Positions 51,542-59,972 of a stretch of 64,000 bases of DNA are shown in pieces (within the stretch, counting starts at the first letter, position 1; each line of letters opens with the position of its first letter). The notes under the pieces are model-generated. The model was not told the origin of the DNA. It saw only the letters and a program-made list of their open reading frames with translations, and made no database searches. Made by a program: the position numbers and the translations under genes. This DNA comes from Deltaproteobacteria bacterium (lineage in GTDB: Bacteria > Desulfobacterota > Binatia > Binatales > Binataceae): assembly GCA_019237115.1 (NCBI GenBank), contig JAFAHS010000380.1:38874-102873 (forward strand). Direction: 5' to 3'.

Positions 51542-53950
51542 TCAGTTGGCTTGCGCGTTCCAGCTGCCACGCTCGCCCGACGGTGACGACTCGAAGGTGC
51601 CCGCCAGGGTATCGCCGTGGCGCTTGCCTTCGAAATAATAGGTCTCGGAGCCGTACGGAACCTGGAACTGCATGTGTTCACCATCCGACATGGACCGGGT
51701 GAAACCTTCGATTTGCGTCGGGCCGAATCCGTCCGCGTGAATCACCATCTCTCCGTGCAGAAATCCGTTGGGCTGCGGACGCAGGCGCAGTTCCAGGTCC
51801 GGATGACCTCCGCCCGGAAGGCCGGTGATGGTCCCGGTCGCTACGGTGGCGCCAAACACATCCGGTCCGGTCGAGCTCAAGCCGCCGCTGAATCCGCTGC
51901 CGCCGCTCCCGCTCGGAAGACCGTATCCACTGGGGAAGCCGCCCGAGCCGGCGCCCGGATACGACGCGGTATCCGAGACCACGCGGAATCGGCGCTGCCC
52001 GAAATACTGGCCGTTTAGATAAAAGTTGACGGTGTAGGTTCCCGGCAGAAACGCTCCGCCGCGGGAATTACCCACCCGTCCGCTGAAAGTAGCGGTCCGC
52101 TGATTGCTGGCTACGTTCTGCCAATCGTTGACGCTGCCCAGCGTGCGTCCATCGGGTGCCACGTAAGCCGCATCGACTCGATACTGCCCCGGCTCGAGCC
52201 CATAGAGCCGGTTATCGAAAAGGACCTGCCAGCCCACGAACAGCACCTTGGATGCATCGAACGAGGTCGCGGCGCCCGACAGCGGGGTGCCGGTCTTGGT
52301 GGTATTGAGAAATGCGATTTCGCGCAGTTCCAGCGGTTTGCGACGCCGCTCGTCGATCATCGCAAGCTTGCGCGCCTCGTCCTTGCGCTTTTGCTCGTCG
52401 GCCTTTTCGGCAGCCGCGCTGGCGGCCGCCTCGGCTTCGGCTTTCTTGCGTGCCGAGAGATCCTGGGTGACCGAAAATGCGTTTTGGCCGAGCAGATCGT
52501 TGTTCGAATACAGCGCCACCTTGTATTGACCCGGCGGCTTGTCGGTCATCGTCGGCATCAGCGCGACGCCGGAGAATTCCGCCATCTTCTGCGCCGGGCC
52601 GATAAACATGTCGGCGGCACTCGACGCGATCTGCAGTCCATTGGGGTCGTAGAAGCGCGCCTCGATCTTTTCCGATCGTCCTTCCAGCCCGGCCAACGCG
52701 TTCCTGAAGGTCGCGGTCCATTTGAGGTAGCGCGCGTTGGTCAGGTCGGTGTCGTTGAACGATGCCTGCGGTGCCGCGATGGCGGTGCCCTCGCGGGTTG
52801 AAAGGGCCAGGGTCAGTTGCTCGAAGTCGAGCGGATGCGAGCGCGCCTTCGCGACGGTTTCCTCGTGCTTCCACGGGAGAGCATCGATGTAGTCCTTGAT
52901 CCCCAGCCGCGACTGGAGCTGCGGGTCCGAATAGAGGTAGGTCGAACCAAAGGCGATCCCACCGAGAATCACGCAAAAGATCAGGAACGAGACGGCGCGG
53001 CGTGCCGCGCTTCGCGGGCGGCGCGCGGGCAGCATGACGGTCGGCTCCAGGTTCCCGGCCATCAACGACAGATCCGCGGTGCCGCTGCGCGCACTCACGC
53101 CTAAGCCACCCGAGGTCGGCAGCCCGGTCCCGTACAGCATCATGTCGCGGAACTGCTGAACGTTGGCCGGTCGGTTGCTCGCCTCGTAGCTGAGCGCGGC
53201 GTCGATAGCCCCCGCCAGGTTCGAAGAGGTCTCGGGGCGCAGTTCGCGGACCTTGGGAAACGCAAACGGGGGAAACTTTTCCGGATCGCGACCGGTCAGC
53301 GCGTAGTGCAGTGTGGCACCCAGCGAGTAAAGGTCGCTGCGCGGATCGACGTTGCCCTGGTATTGCTCGGGCGGCGCAAAGCCGAGCGTCCCGATCATGG
53401 TGCCCTTGCGCGCACCCTTGAACAGCCGCGCGATCCCGAAATCGATGAGGACCACGCGTCCCTTCGGCGTGACCATCACGTTGGAAGGCTTCATGTCGCG
53501 GTAGATGACCGGAGGCTCGTGCCCGTGCAGGTAGGAGAGCACGTCGCAGAGCTGGCGCGCGATGTCGACGATCATCCCTTCCGGCAGTGGTCCCTTGCGC
53601 GCCGCCATCTCCTCTTCGAGATTGCGCCCCTCGACATACTCCATCACCAGGTAATGCCGGTTCTTGTCGTCGAACCGATCGGTGATCGCTGGAATCGCCT
53701 GATGCTTGAGCTGGGCGAGCGTGTCGGCCTCGCGCGCGAAGTACTCGTTGGCCTCGATACGCTGCGCCTGGTCGATAAAGTGATCGACCATCTCCTTGAT
53801 CGCGCAGGGGCGGTTGGCCAGGCGCTGATCGCGCGCAAGGTAGACCATCCCCATGCCGCCGCCGCCGACCAGCCGTTCGATCGCATAGCGGCCCTGGAGC
53901 ACGGTGCCCGCCTCGAGCGGGCCGGTCACGGGATTTGCCGTATCAGCCAT
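51542..53950 (-). CDS. transmembrane Ser/Thr protein kinase with large C-terminal region
   Basis: 802 residues. Hanks-type kinase domain, residues 22-275: glycine loop ERLVGGGGMGMVYLA, Lys52 in CAIKEM, catalytic loop VIYRDMKPSN (Asp152; Tyr replaces the usual His), LIDFGIARLF (Asp170) and the APE region as FAPPEQY. The juxtamembrane segment has EPTVMLPARR (Thr304). One transmembrane helix (about 316-336) precedes 460 residues that contain an acidic/basic coiled coil (about 500-545, EAEAAASAAAEKADEQKRKD) and repeated beta-rich parts with TGTYTVNFYLNGQYFGQRRF. The stop of the PP2C gene abuts its ATG with no spacing. It is the last gene of the operon. Confidence 0.9.
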   Translation of the reverse strand: MADTANPVTGPLEAGTVLQGRYAIERLVGGGGMGMVYLARDQRLANRPCAIKEMVDHFIDQAQRIEANEYFAREADTLAQLKHQAIPAITDRFDDKNRHYLVMEYVEGRNLEEEMAARKGPLPEGMIVDIARQLCDVLSYLHGHEPPVIYRDMKPSNVMVTPKGRVVLIDFGIARLFKGARKGTMIGTLGFAPPEQYQGNVDPRSDLYSLGATLHYALTGRDPEKFPPFAFPKVRELRPETSSNLAGAIDAALSYEASNRPANVQQFRDMMLYGTGLPTSGGLGVSARSGTADLSLMAGNLEPTVMLPARRPRSAARRAVSFLIFCVILGGIAFGSTYLYSDPQLQSRLGIKDYIDALPWKHEETVAKARSHPLDFEQLTLALSTREGTAIAAPQASFNDTDLTNARYLKWTATFRNALAGLEGRSEKIEARFYDPNGLQIASSAADMFIGPAQKMAEFSGVALMPTMTDKPPGQYKVALYSNNDLLGQNAFSVTQDLSARKKAEAEAAASAAAEKADEQKRKDEARKLAMIDERRRKPLELREIAFLNTTKTGTPLSGAATSFDASKVLFVGWQVLFDNRLYGLEPGQYRVDAAYVAPDGRTLGSVNDWQNVASNQRTATFSGRVGNSRGGAFLPGTYTVNFYLNGQYFGQRRFRVVSDTASYPGAGSGGFPSGYGLPSGSGGSGFSGGLSSTGPDVFGATVATGTITGLPGGGHPDLELRLRPQPNGFLHGEMVIHADGFGPTQIEGFTRSMSDGEHMQFQVPYGSETYYFEGKRHGDTLAGTFESSPSGERGSWNAQAN

Positions 53951-55921
53951 CTAGTTTGCGAACACCACCGCCACCGAGATGTTGTCCGTACCGCCGCCGG
54001 CGTTGGCCGCGGCTATCAGCTCGCGCGCGGCCTCGGCGGGACTGCTGTGCCGGCGCAGAATTTTCGCGATCTCAGGATCGTCAACGTGCGCGGTAAGGCC
54101 GTCGCTGCACAGCAGCATCCGATCGCCGCGTCTGAGCTTGAGCGCGATGCTTTCCGCCCCCGCCGGACCGCTCTGGCGCGCCCCGAGCGAGCGGGTGATC
54201 ACATTCTTGTGCTCGTGATGCTTCGCTTCTTCGGCGGTGATCTGGCCAATCTCGACCAGCCGCGCCACCAGCGAGTGATCCTTGGTCATCTGCCTGAGCG
54301 CTCCCCCTTCAAGAAGGTATGCTCGGCTGTCGCCGACCCAGGCCAACGCGACCTCTGGAGGCCGCACCAACGCGGTCACCCCCGTGGAACCCATCCCGCG
54401 CGATTCGGGATGAGCCTTCTGATATTCGATGATCTTCGAATTTGCTTCTTCGAGGGCCGCGACCATTAGCTTGCAAGGGTCCAGCATATCGGCTCCCGCA
54501 AGTTGTTCCTGAACATAGCCGCGGATCGTCGCAACGGCAATTGCCGCCGCAACCTCGCCAGCCTCGGCGCCGCCCATGCCATCGCACAGCACATACAGGT
54601 GATTCTCCGCTGGTTCGACGAGCGAGTCTCGCCGATATTCAACCGCCATCACCGCGTCCTCGTTATGCTCGCGTACCATCCCGACATCGCTCAGCACGGC
54701 GGCACTGAGCTGGATAGTGCCGAGCAGCCTTATCAACTCGGTCTTGAGGTCGTCGATGGTCTGCCAGCGGTCCTTGGGGTCGAACAGCAGCGCCCGCCGC
54801 ACCGCTTGCTCGAGGTCGGGCGCGACGACGTGGGGCGGATAGAACTTCACCAACCCGGCTTCTTCGCGCCAGCTCTCGCTCTCCAGTCGCTCTCCGGTCA
54901 GCCAGGTAAAGAGCAGCGCGCCGGCGGAAAAGATATCCGCACGCTTGTCGACCCGTTTGCCGCGATAGATTTCCGGCGCCGTGTAGCCGTCGTTGTAAAT
55001 TGGTTCGGCCTGCAATTCGTTGTCGTTGCTGACGTAGTCAAGCCCGGTCAACTTGATTCTGCCGCCCCTGGTCAGCGCGATTGACTGCGGGCAGATGTCA
55101 TTGAGGCGCAACCCGCGGCGATGAACGAAAGCAATGGCCTGGCAGACCTGGATGGTGGCAGCGATCGCTTCGGGCTCACTGGTTTTGGAAGAGCCGCGAT
55201 GGAGGGCGGTCAGATCTTCGTCAGGATAGACCAGAAACACGCGCCCATCCTGCGCAAAGCCCTCGATCGCGCGCTGAAAGGCCGGATGATTCAGCGTGAG
55301 CGACAGCGCCAGCACCCGCCCGAATACTTCGCCGAGATCATCTTCACTTCGGGAGGGCAAGGGTGGTTCGGTGTCCTGCGCGACCGCCTCTTCTGCCAGA
55401 CCGGGCGCAGCCGCCGCCAGTTTAGTGGTCGCGCCGTTGCTCGCCGCGGGCGGCGGCTCCGCGGTCTCGGATTCCGCCGGCGCCGTGGGTTCGGAGGTTG
55501 TCACCTGGGCAGAGCCGCTCTCGCCGGACGCAGATACCGGCACGATAGGCGGCGCCTTCAGCTCAGCGGTTTTGGCGGTCGGCCCATTAGGGTCGGGGGT
55601 GGGAGCAAGCTGGGGCGACCGCCCCGGCGACTCTTCCTTGCCCGAGTCTTCGCGCCGGTCGGGCAGGCGTTCGCGGATGATGAAGGATTCGGTTTTGCCT
55701 TCCTGGAGGCGACGTGCCCGGTAACGGTTCTCGATCGACGATCCGGGCAGCGTCTCGACGACTTCGAACCCGCCCTTGAGAGTAGCACCCACCGCGAGCG
55801 GCTTGGGCTTGGAAGCGGGGGCGGCGACGGCGGAAACGGCTCCGGTCAGTCCCTGGCCGCAGCGGTCGCAGAATTTCGCGCCATCCTGAGCGACTTCACC
55901 GCATTCGGGACAGGTGATCAT
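53951..55921 (-). CDS. zinc-ribbon pseudokinase fused to PP2C phosphatase
   Basis: 656 residues. Residues 4-21 form a zinc ribbon (CPEC...CDRC; Cys4, 7, 18, 21). A Pro/Ala-rich linker runs to about 185. Residues 200-400 resemble a kinase lobe (FVHRRGLRLNDICPQSIAL, then DGYTAPEIYRGKRVDKRADIFSAGAL), but the catalytic HRD Asp reads LRLND, the DFG motif reads TGLDYV and no ATP lysine is evident, so it should be inactive. Residues 405-656 are a PP2C phosphatase with SDVGMVREHNEDAV, LYVLCDGMGGAEAGEVAA, RMLLCSDGLTAHVDD and GGTDNISVAVV. The catalytic metal Asp residues are all present. It is likely the phosphatase of the operon's kinases. Confidence 0.9.
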   Translation of the reverse strand: MITCPECGEVAQDGAKFCDRCGQGLTGAVSAVAAPASKPKPLAVGATLKGGFEVVETLPGSSIENRYRARRLQEGKTESFIIRERLPDRREDSGKEESPGRSPQLAPTPDPNGPTAKTAELKAPPIVPVSASGESGSAQVTTSEPTAPAESETAEPPPAASNGATTKLAAAAPGLAEEAVAQDTEPPLPSRSEDDLGEVFGRVLALSLTLNHPAFQRAIEGFAQDGRVFLVYPDEDLTALHRGSSKTSEPEAIAATIQVCQAIAFVHRRGLRLNDICPQSIALTRGGRIKLTGLDYVSNDNELQAEPIYNDGYTAPEIYRGKRVDKRADIFSAGALLFTWLTGERLESESWREEAGLVKFYPPHVVAPDLEQAVRRALLFDPKDRWQTIDDLKTELIRLLGTIQLSAAVLSDVGMVREHNEDAVMAVEYRRDSLVEPAENHLYVLCDGMGGAEAGEVAAAIAVATIRGYVQEQLAGADMLDPCKLMVAALEEANSKIIEYQKAHPESRGMGSTGVTALVRPPEVALAWVGDSRAYLLEGGALRQMTKDHSLVARLVEIGQITAEEAKHHEHKNVITRSLGARQSGPAGAESIALKLRRGDRMLLCSDGLTAHVDDPEIAKILRRHSSPAEAARELIAAANAGGGTDNISVAVVFAN

Positions 55922-55927
55922 GCGCCG

Positions 55928-57619
55928 CTAGCCTCTTCTAAACTGCAATATAGCACCGCCCAGGATTACCTGGTCGCGATCTTTCAGCTGATAGAGCTGA
56001 TCGCGGCCAAGTTTCCCCCGTCCTGCGATGAAAGTACCGTTCATGCTGCCAAGGTCGCGGATAAAAAAGTCTTCGCCACGACGGATAATTTCGGCGTGAC
56101 GGCGAGAAACCCGATCTACGCCGCGCTTGACCGTCACGAGGTCGAGGTCGAGCGCATCCGACGCGCTCTGCGAGCGGCCAATCACGGTGCGGTCGAGGTT
56201 GAGCTGAAATTCGGTTTCGTCACCCCGTACGATTAACCGCGCCCGGACCTCCGAAGTTTCCTGCCTGGGCCCCTCCCGCAAGAGTGGTGCCTGGCTCATC
56301 GCCCCGCCCGGCGGGGTCGGGGTTCGCGAGCGGGTTCGGGCCGCAACCGACTGGCCGGTTGATGCGAGAGCTCCCGCGGCGCCGGATTTGGCAGAATTCT
56401 TAAGCTCCTGGGTCTTTGCGGTTGAGGAAGGGCGCGGCTCGGGGGCGGAAGGCTGGATGACCGAAGCTACCAGTTTTGAGCGCAGCCCGCGCTCGATCAG
56501 CGCCTTGGCCCGAACCCCCAGCTCGATGGCCTTTTTGACCGGCGGGCGGATGGTCCGCAGGGTCTCGGACGAGCCGACTGCTCCAGGCGCGGCACTCACG
56601 CCCACCGGTGATGACGGATTGTTCAGCACCACGGTCGGTATGTTGGTTATGGACGACGGCGTTGGAACCGCGCGAGGCGCCGGAGTAATCGAACGGGGGG
56701 TCGGCGGGCTTGGTCGCACTCCGCGCGGGGGCTGACTAATCGGGCTTGAGAGCACCACGGTCTGCATCGTGCCGAGCGAGCCGCCCGCATGCCCATTCTG
56801 CGCGCTGTTTTCCGGGGTGGGCTCGGGCAGCGCATCCAGCATCGCACGGGCCGACGGGAAGCGCTTGGGGATTTCGAGATGCAACGCACGATCAACGGCT
56901 GCCGCCGTGGCGCTCGAGACCTCGCGCGCAAGCTGGGTTACCGGGGGGAAGCTGAACGGCGGCTCCAGTACCGGGTCGCGGCCGGTGAGCAGATGATGCA
57001 TGGTCGCCGCGAGCGAATAGAGGTCGGAACGCGGCTCGACATTGCCGACGTATTGTTCGGGAGGCGCATAGCCGGGCGAGCCGATCTGGGTGGCGCGACC
57101 ACCCTTGGGTAAAAATCGCGCGATTCCGAAGTCGATGAGCATCGCGCGGCCTTCCTTGTCGATCATGATATTGCCGGGCTTCAGATCGCGATAAACGATG
57201 GGCGGATTTTGCGAGTGGAGGAACTCCAGCACCGACAGAATCTGCCGCGCCCATCTCAGGGTCCGGTCTTCACCGAGCTTACCGCCCGACTGCTGGATGA
57301 CCTTCTCGAGGTCTCCGCCGGCGACGAACTCCATCACCATGTAGTGGCGGCTGTTTTCGGCGAAGTGGTCGATTAGCGTGGGGATGCCGGGATGGGACAG
57401 GCGCGCGAGCACGGTCGCCTCGCGGGTGAAATCCTCGATGGCTTTTTTCTCGGCGATTCCGTCGCCCAGGATCATTTCCTTGACCGCGACGGGGCGATTG
57501 GCGAGGCGGGTGTCGTTGGACAGGTAGACCCGGCCCATGCCACCCACGCCGAGAACCTTCCTTACTCGGTATCGATTGTCGAGGAGATGGCCCTCGGAAA
57601 GCGCCTCACCCGGATTCAT
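55928..57619 (-). CDS. Ser/Thr protein kinase with C-terminal FHA domain
   Basis: 563 residues. Kinase domain, residues 15-265: KVLGVGGMGRVYLS, Lys47 in VAVKEM, IVYRDLKPGN (Asp145; Tyr for His), LIDFGIARFL (Asp163), YAPPEQY. A disordered Pro/Ser/Thr linker (about 270-460) contains TMQTVVLSSP (Thr287) and IPTVVLNNP (Thr329). The C-terminal 100 residues are an FHA domain: ETEFQLNLDRTVIGRS, then VSRRHAEIIRRGEDFFIRDLGSMNGTFI. FHA domains read phosphothreonine, so it can bind its own or its partners' phosphorylated linkers. It is soluble. The stop lies six bases before the PP2C start, and it follows the FHA gene by 75 bases. Confidence 0.92.
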   Translation of the reverse strand: MNPGEALSEGHLLDNRYRVRKVLGVGGMGRVYLSNDTRLANRPVAVKEMILGDGIAEKKAIEDFTREATVLARLSHPGIPTLIDHFAENSRHYMVMEFVAGGDLEKVIQQSGGKLGEDRTLRWARQILSVLEFLHSQNPPIVYRDLKPGNIMIDKEGRAMLIDFGIARFLPKGGRATQIGSPGYAPPEQYVGNVEPRSDLYSLAATMHHLLTGRDPVLEPPFSFPPVTQLAREVSSATAAAVDRALHLEIPKRFPSARAMLDALPEPTPENSAQNGHAGGSLGTMQTVVLSSPISQPPRGVRPSPPTPRSITPAPRAVPTPSSITNIPTVVLNNPSSPVGVSAAPGAVGSSETLRTIRPPVKKAIELGVRAKALIERGLRSKLVASVIQPSAPEPRPSSTAKTQELKNSAKSGAAGALASTGQSVAARTRSRTPTPPGGAMSQAPLLREGPRQETSEVRARLIVRGDETEFQLNLDRTVIGRSQSASDALDLDLVTVKRGVDRVSRRHAEIIRRGEDFFIRDLGSMNGTFIAGRGKLGRDQLYQLKDRDQVILGGAILQFRRG

Positions 57620-57694
57620 TCAGCATCATCGATCCCCGGCAATGACTCTGCGGACAGGGCCAGCCGGCGCGCCGCTTCCCATGCCGGGCAGCGT

Positions 57695-58312
57695 TCAAGA
57701 GATCGGATCTACCGTAAGTTTCAAAAATGTCTTGCCAATAATGATCTCGTCACCGGTCTTGAGCTCGACGGGACTGCCGGGTTGCAAGCGCGACCCGCGG
57801 TTAACGTAGGTGCCGTTCAAGCTGCCGATATCCTCAACGGTGATCTTGCCTTCCGCGATTCTGATCAGTGCGTGCTTGCGCGAAATCTTGGCCTCGGGGT
57901 CGTCCGCGTCGAGATCGACCTCCGGAAATGCCCCGGTTTCCGGATCCCAGCGGCCGACCAGATTGTTGCCGTCTTCGAGGGGGAACTCCTGGTCCTTGCG
58001 TCCGCCGCGCACCACCTTGAGCCGCGCCTTGAAGGCCGCCACCACCGCCGCCGCGGCGGCGGGCGCGGGAGCTTCGGCCGCAGCCGCCTCCGCAGGCTTG
58101 ATTTCTCCGGTTGGCGCTTCGGAGGGCTTGGCCTCCGCGGCGGGCGGTTCCTCCGCGGGCTTCTCCGCCTCCGGCGCCGGAGCCGGAGTCTCGGGAGCGG
58201 CAGCACCTGCGGACGGCGCCGATGCGTCAGCGGCGGCCAGCTTCGCGCCGCATCCGTCGCAGTAGTCGAGACCGTCCATGTTTTCGTAGCCGCATTCGCT
58301 GCACTTGATCAT
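57695..58312 (-). CDS. zinc-ribbon protein with C-terminal FHA domain
   Basis: 205 residues. Zinc ribbon CSEC...CDGC (Cys4, 7, 18, 21, the same spacing as in the PP2C protein of the operon), a Pro/Ala/Glu-rich linker (about 25-95), then FHA with RLKVVRGGRKDQEFPLEDGNNLVGRW, KISRKHALIRI and IGSLNGTYVNRGSRLQPGS. It has no enzymatic domain and is a probable phosphothreonine adaptor. Sharing the same ribbon with the phosphatase suggests a common partner. It is flanked by the VWA gene (58 bases) and the kinase-FHA gene (75 bases). Confidence 0.9.
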   Translation of the reverse strand: MIKCSECGYENMDGLDYCDGCGAKLAAADASAPSAGAAAPETPAPAPEAEKPAEEPPAAEAKPSEAPTGEIKPAEAAAAEAPAPAAAAAVVAAFKARLKVVRGGRKDQEFPLEDGNNLVGRWDPETGAFPEVDLDADDPEAKISRKHALIRIAEGKITVEDIGSLNGTYVNRGSRLQPGSPVELKTGDEIIIGKTFLKLTVDPIS

Positions 58313-58370
58313 AGCCGTCTTCTATCCTCTGGCGCGGGATTTTCGCGCGACCGGTTTTCTATCGCCATCG

Positions 58371-59663
58371 CTATTCGGGCTTGCCGAAATCTTTCAATGC
58401 CTCGGGATCGAGCATCTGGGTCTTGCGTACCACTGCCTGTGCCTGGAGCAGGGTGGTCTTGGCCGCCTTGGTCTGAAGGGTCTGGGTTTTCTTGACCTGG
58501 TCGAGCAGACCAGACAGCGCCTGGGTCGCTTTGGAAAGCCCCAGCCGCTGGGTCCCCTGGATAGCATTGCCGAGCAGGCGCGTGGCGCGATCGACGTTGC
58601 CGGCCTTGAGTTCCTCCTCCGCCTTCGCCTGCAGCTTGGCGATCGAGACCTGGTCAACCAGGCTCATCACGCGTCCGTTGCGTTTGCTGGTCAGGGTTCG
58701 GTCGAGTGTGTATTCGATGGCCAACTCGCAGTCGACTTGCGCCTCGCCGGTCCCCGGAACTTCATAGTGAAAGCTGCTCTGCAGGATGCGCACGTTGCCC
58801 GGATTGCGCGGCGGCAGCACCAGGGTCAAAAGGACTGAGCCCGGGATGCCGGTTTCGAGGTCGCCAATATCGTAACTGATCTTGCGATCTTCACCGACCA
58901 GGGGCGAGCCCATCGCATAGATCTCGGGCGACGCGCGGAACGACTCGCGGATTTGCACGCCCTGCGAGAGCGTCACATCGATCCGGCCATTGCGCACCGT
59001 TACCGAACGCAGTCCAAGCAGCTCATCCTCGAAAATGTTTGGAATCTCGGCCGGGTTTCCGATGAAGTGGTACTTGGCGTTGGAGTCCTGCGCCAGACGC
59101 ATCAGCAGCTTTTCATTGAACTCGACGCCTACCCCCATGGTCGAGAAGGAAATCTGTTCGCGATTCTGCTGCACCAGATCGATGCAGGCGGTCTCCTCGT
59201 AGGTCTGGCCGTCGGTCAGAACCAGCACCCGGTTAAGCCGTGACGCGTCGAGGTTCTTCTTGACTTCATCGATGGCCGCCCGCATCCCGAGTGCCATCTG
59301 GGTGCCGCCGCCGATATCCAGCAGGTCGATTTCATCGACCGCGCGCCGGATACTGTCGCGATTGTGCGCCTGGTCGGGCGCGACGATGACCTTGGCCGTA
59401 TCGGCGAACGCGACTATTGAAACCTTGTCTTCGGGCGCGAGGCTGTCGGCCAGAAATTTGACGGCCTCGACCACAAACTCAAGCCGCTGCTCATCATACA
59501 TCGAGCCTGAGCGGTCAATCACCACCCCCAGATTCAGGGGCAATCGGCCGCCGCCCTTGCCGCGTGCCACCGCCTCGAGCAGCACATAAAGAACAAAGTT
59601 TTCCGCGCTCGAAAGTACGTACTGACTGCTGGAAAGCGCTTCGAAGCTCAACGGCTGGGGCAT
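58371..59663 (-). CDS. VWA-domain protein with Thr-rich C-terminal tail
   Basis: 430 residues. A von Willebrand A domain (about residues 45-225) has an intact MIDAS: DRSGSM (Asp50, Ser52, Ser54), DIGGGTQM (Thr) and VLTDGQTYEE (Asp). A beta-rich domain follows, then a helix-rich tail from about residue 335. The last 55 residues hold KKTQTLQTKAAKTTLLQAQ and RKTQMLDPEAL, where several threonines have Leu at +3. No signal peptide or membrane helix. VWA proteins act as metal-dependent adhesion or scaffold modules. As the first gene of the operon it may be the input/scaffold and a substrate of the kinases. Confidence 0.92.
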   Translation of the reverse strand: MPQPLSFEALSSSQYVLSSAENFVLYVLLEAVARGKGGGRLPLNLGVVIDRSGSMYDEQRLEFVVEAVKFLADSLAPEDKVSIVAFADTAKVIVAPDQAHNRDSIRRAVDEIDLLDIGGGTQMALGMRAAIDEVKKNLDASRLNRVLVLTDGQTYEETACIDLVQQNREQISFSTMGVGVEFNEKLLMRLAQDSNAKYHFIGNPAEIPNIFEDELLGLRSVTVRNGRIDVTLSQGVQIRESFRASPEIYAMGSPLVGEDRKISYDIGDLETGIPGSVLLTLVLPPRNPGNVRILQSSFHYEVPGTGEAQVDCELAIEYTLDRTLTSKRNGRVMSLVDQVSIAKLQAKAEEELKAGNVDRATRLLGNAIQGTQRLGLSKATQALSGLLDQVKKTQTLQTKAAKTTLLQAQAVVRKTQMLDPEALKDFGKPE

Positions 59664-59972
59664 TCTGGTAAGTCTCCCGCTGCCAATTCTAAGGGTAACG
59701 TTTGGGAGTTGGCAACCAACTGCTTAGAGTACGAAACCAGTTGGTACGAGGCTACGGCGCTGAGTGGTTGTTCCTGGTGCCTGGTCGAACCCCGCGCTTC
59801 TCCCGCGCCGCGCCAGGCGGGCCCTGCTCGGACTCAACCGTGGCTCCGGATTGAAAAATCCCACCCCTTTCTCCCGTGAGTGGGCATTTTGGCCCGCCGT
59901 AACGCTTGGGCTATGATTGGCGACTGCATTTGTCGGGGGCAAAAACGACGGATGCCGAGCGGAGACTTGCCT
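59664..59972. other. 309-base divergent gap between the VWA and thiolase-like genes
   Basis: The half near the VWA gene contains the GTTGG/CCAAC elements at 59707-59745: AGTTGG-CAA-CCAACT and, 15 bases on, ACCA-GT-TGGT. These are 44 bases or more before the VWA start. The half near the thiolase-like gene has GGAGA at the ribosome-site distance (59961-59965) and no clear hexamers. Confidence 0.4.
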
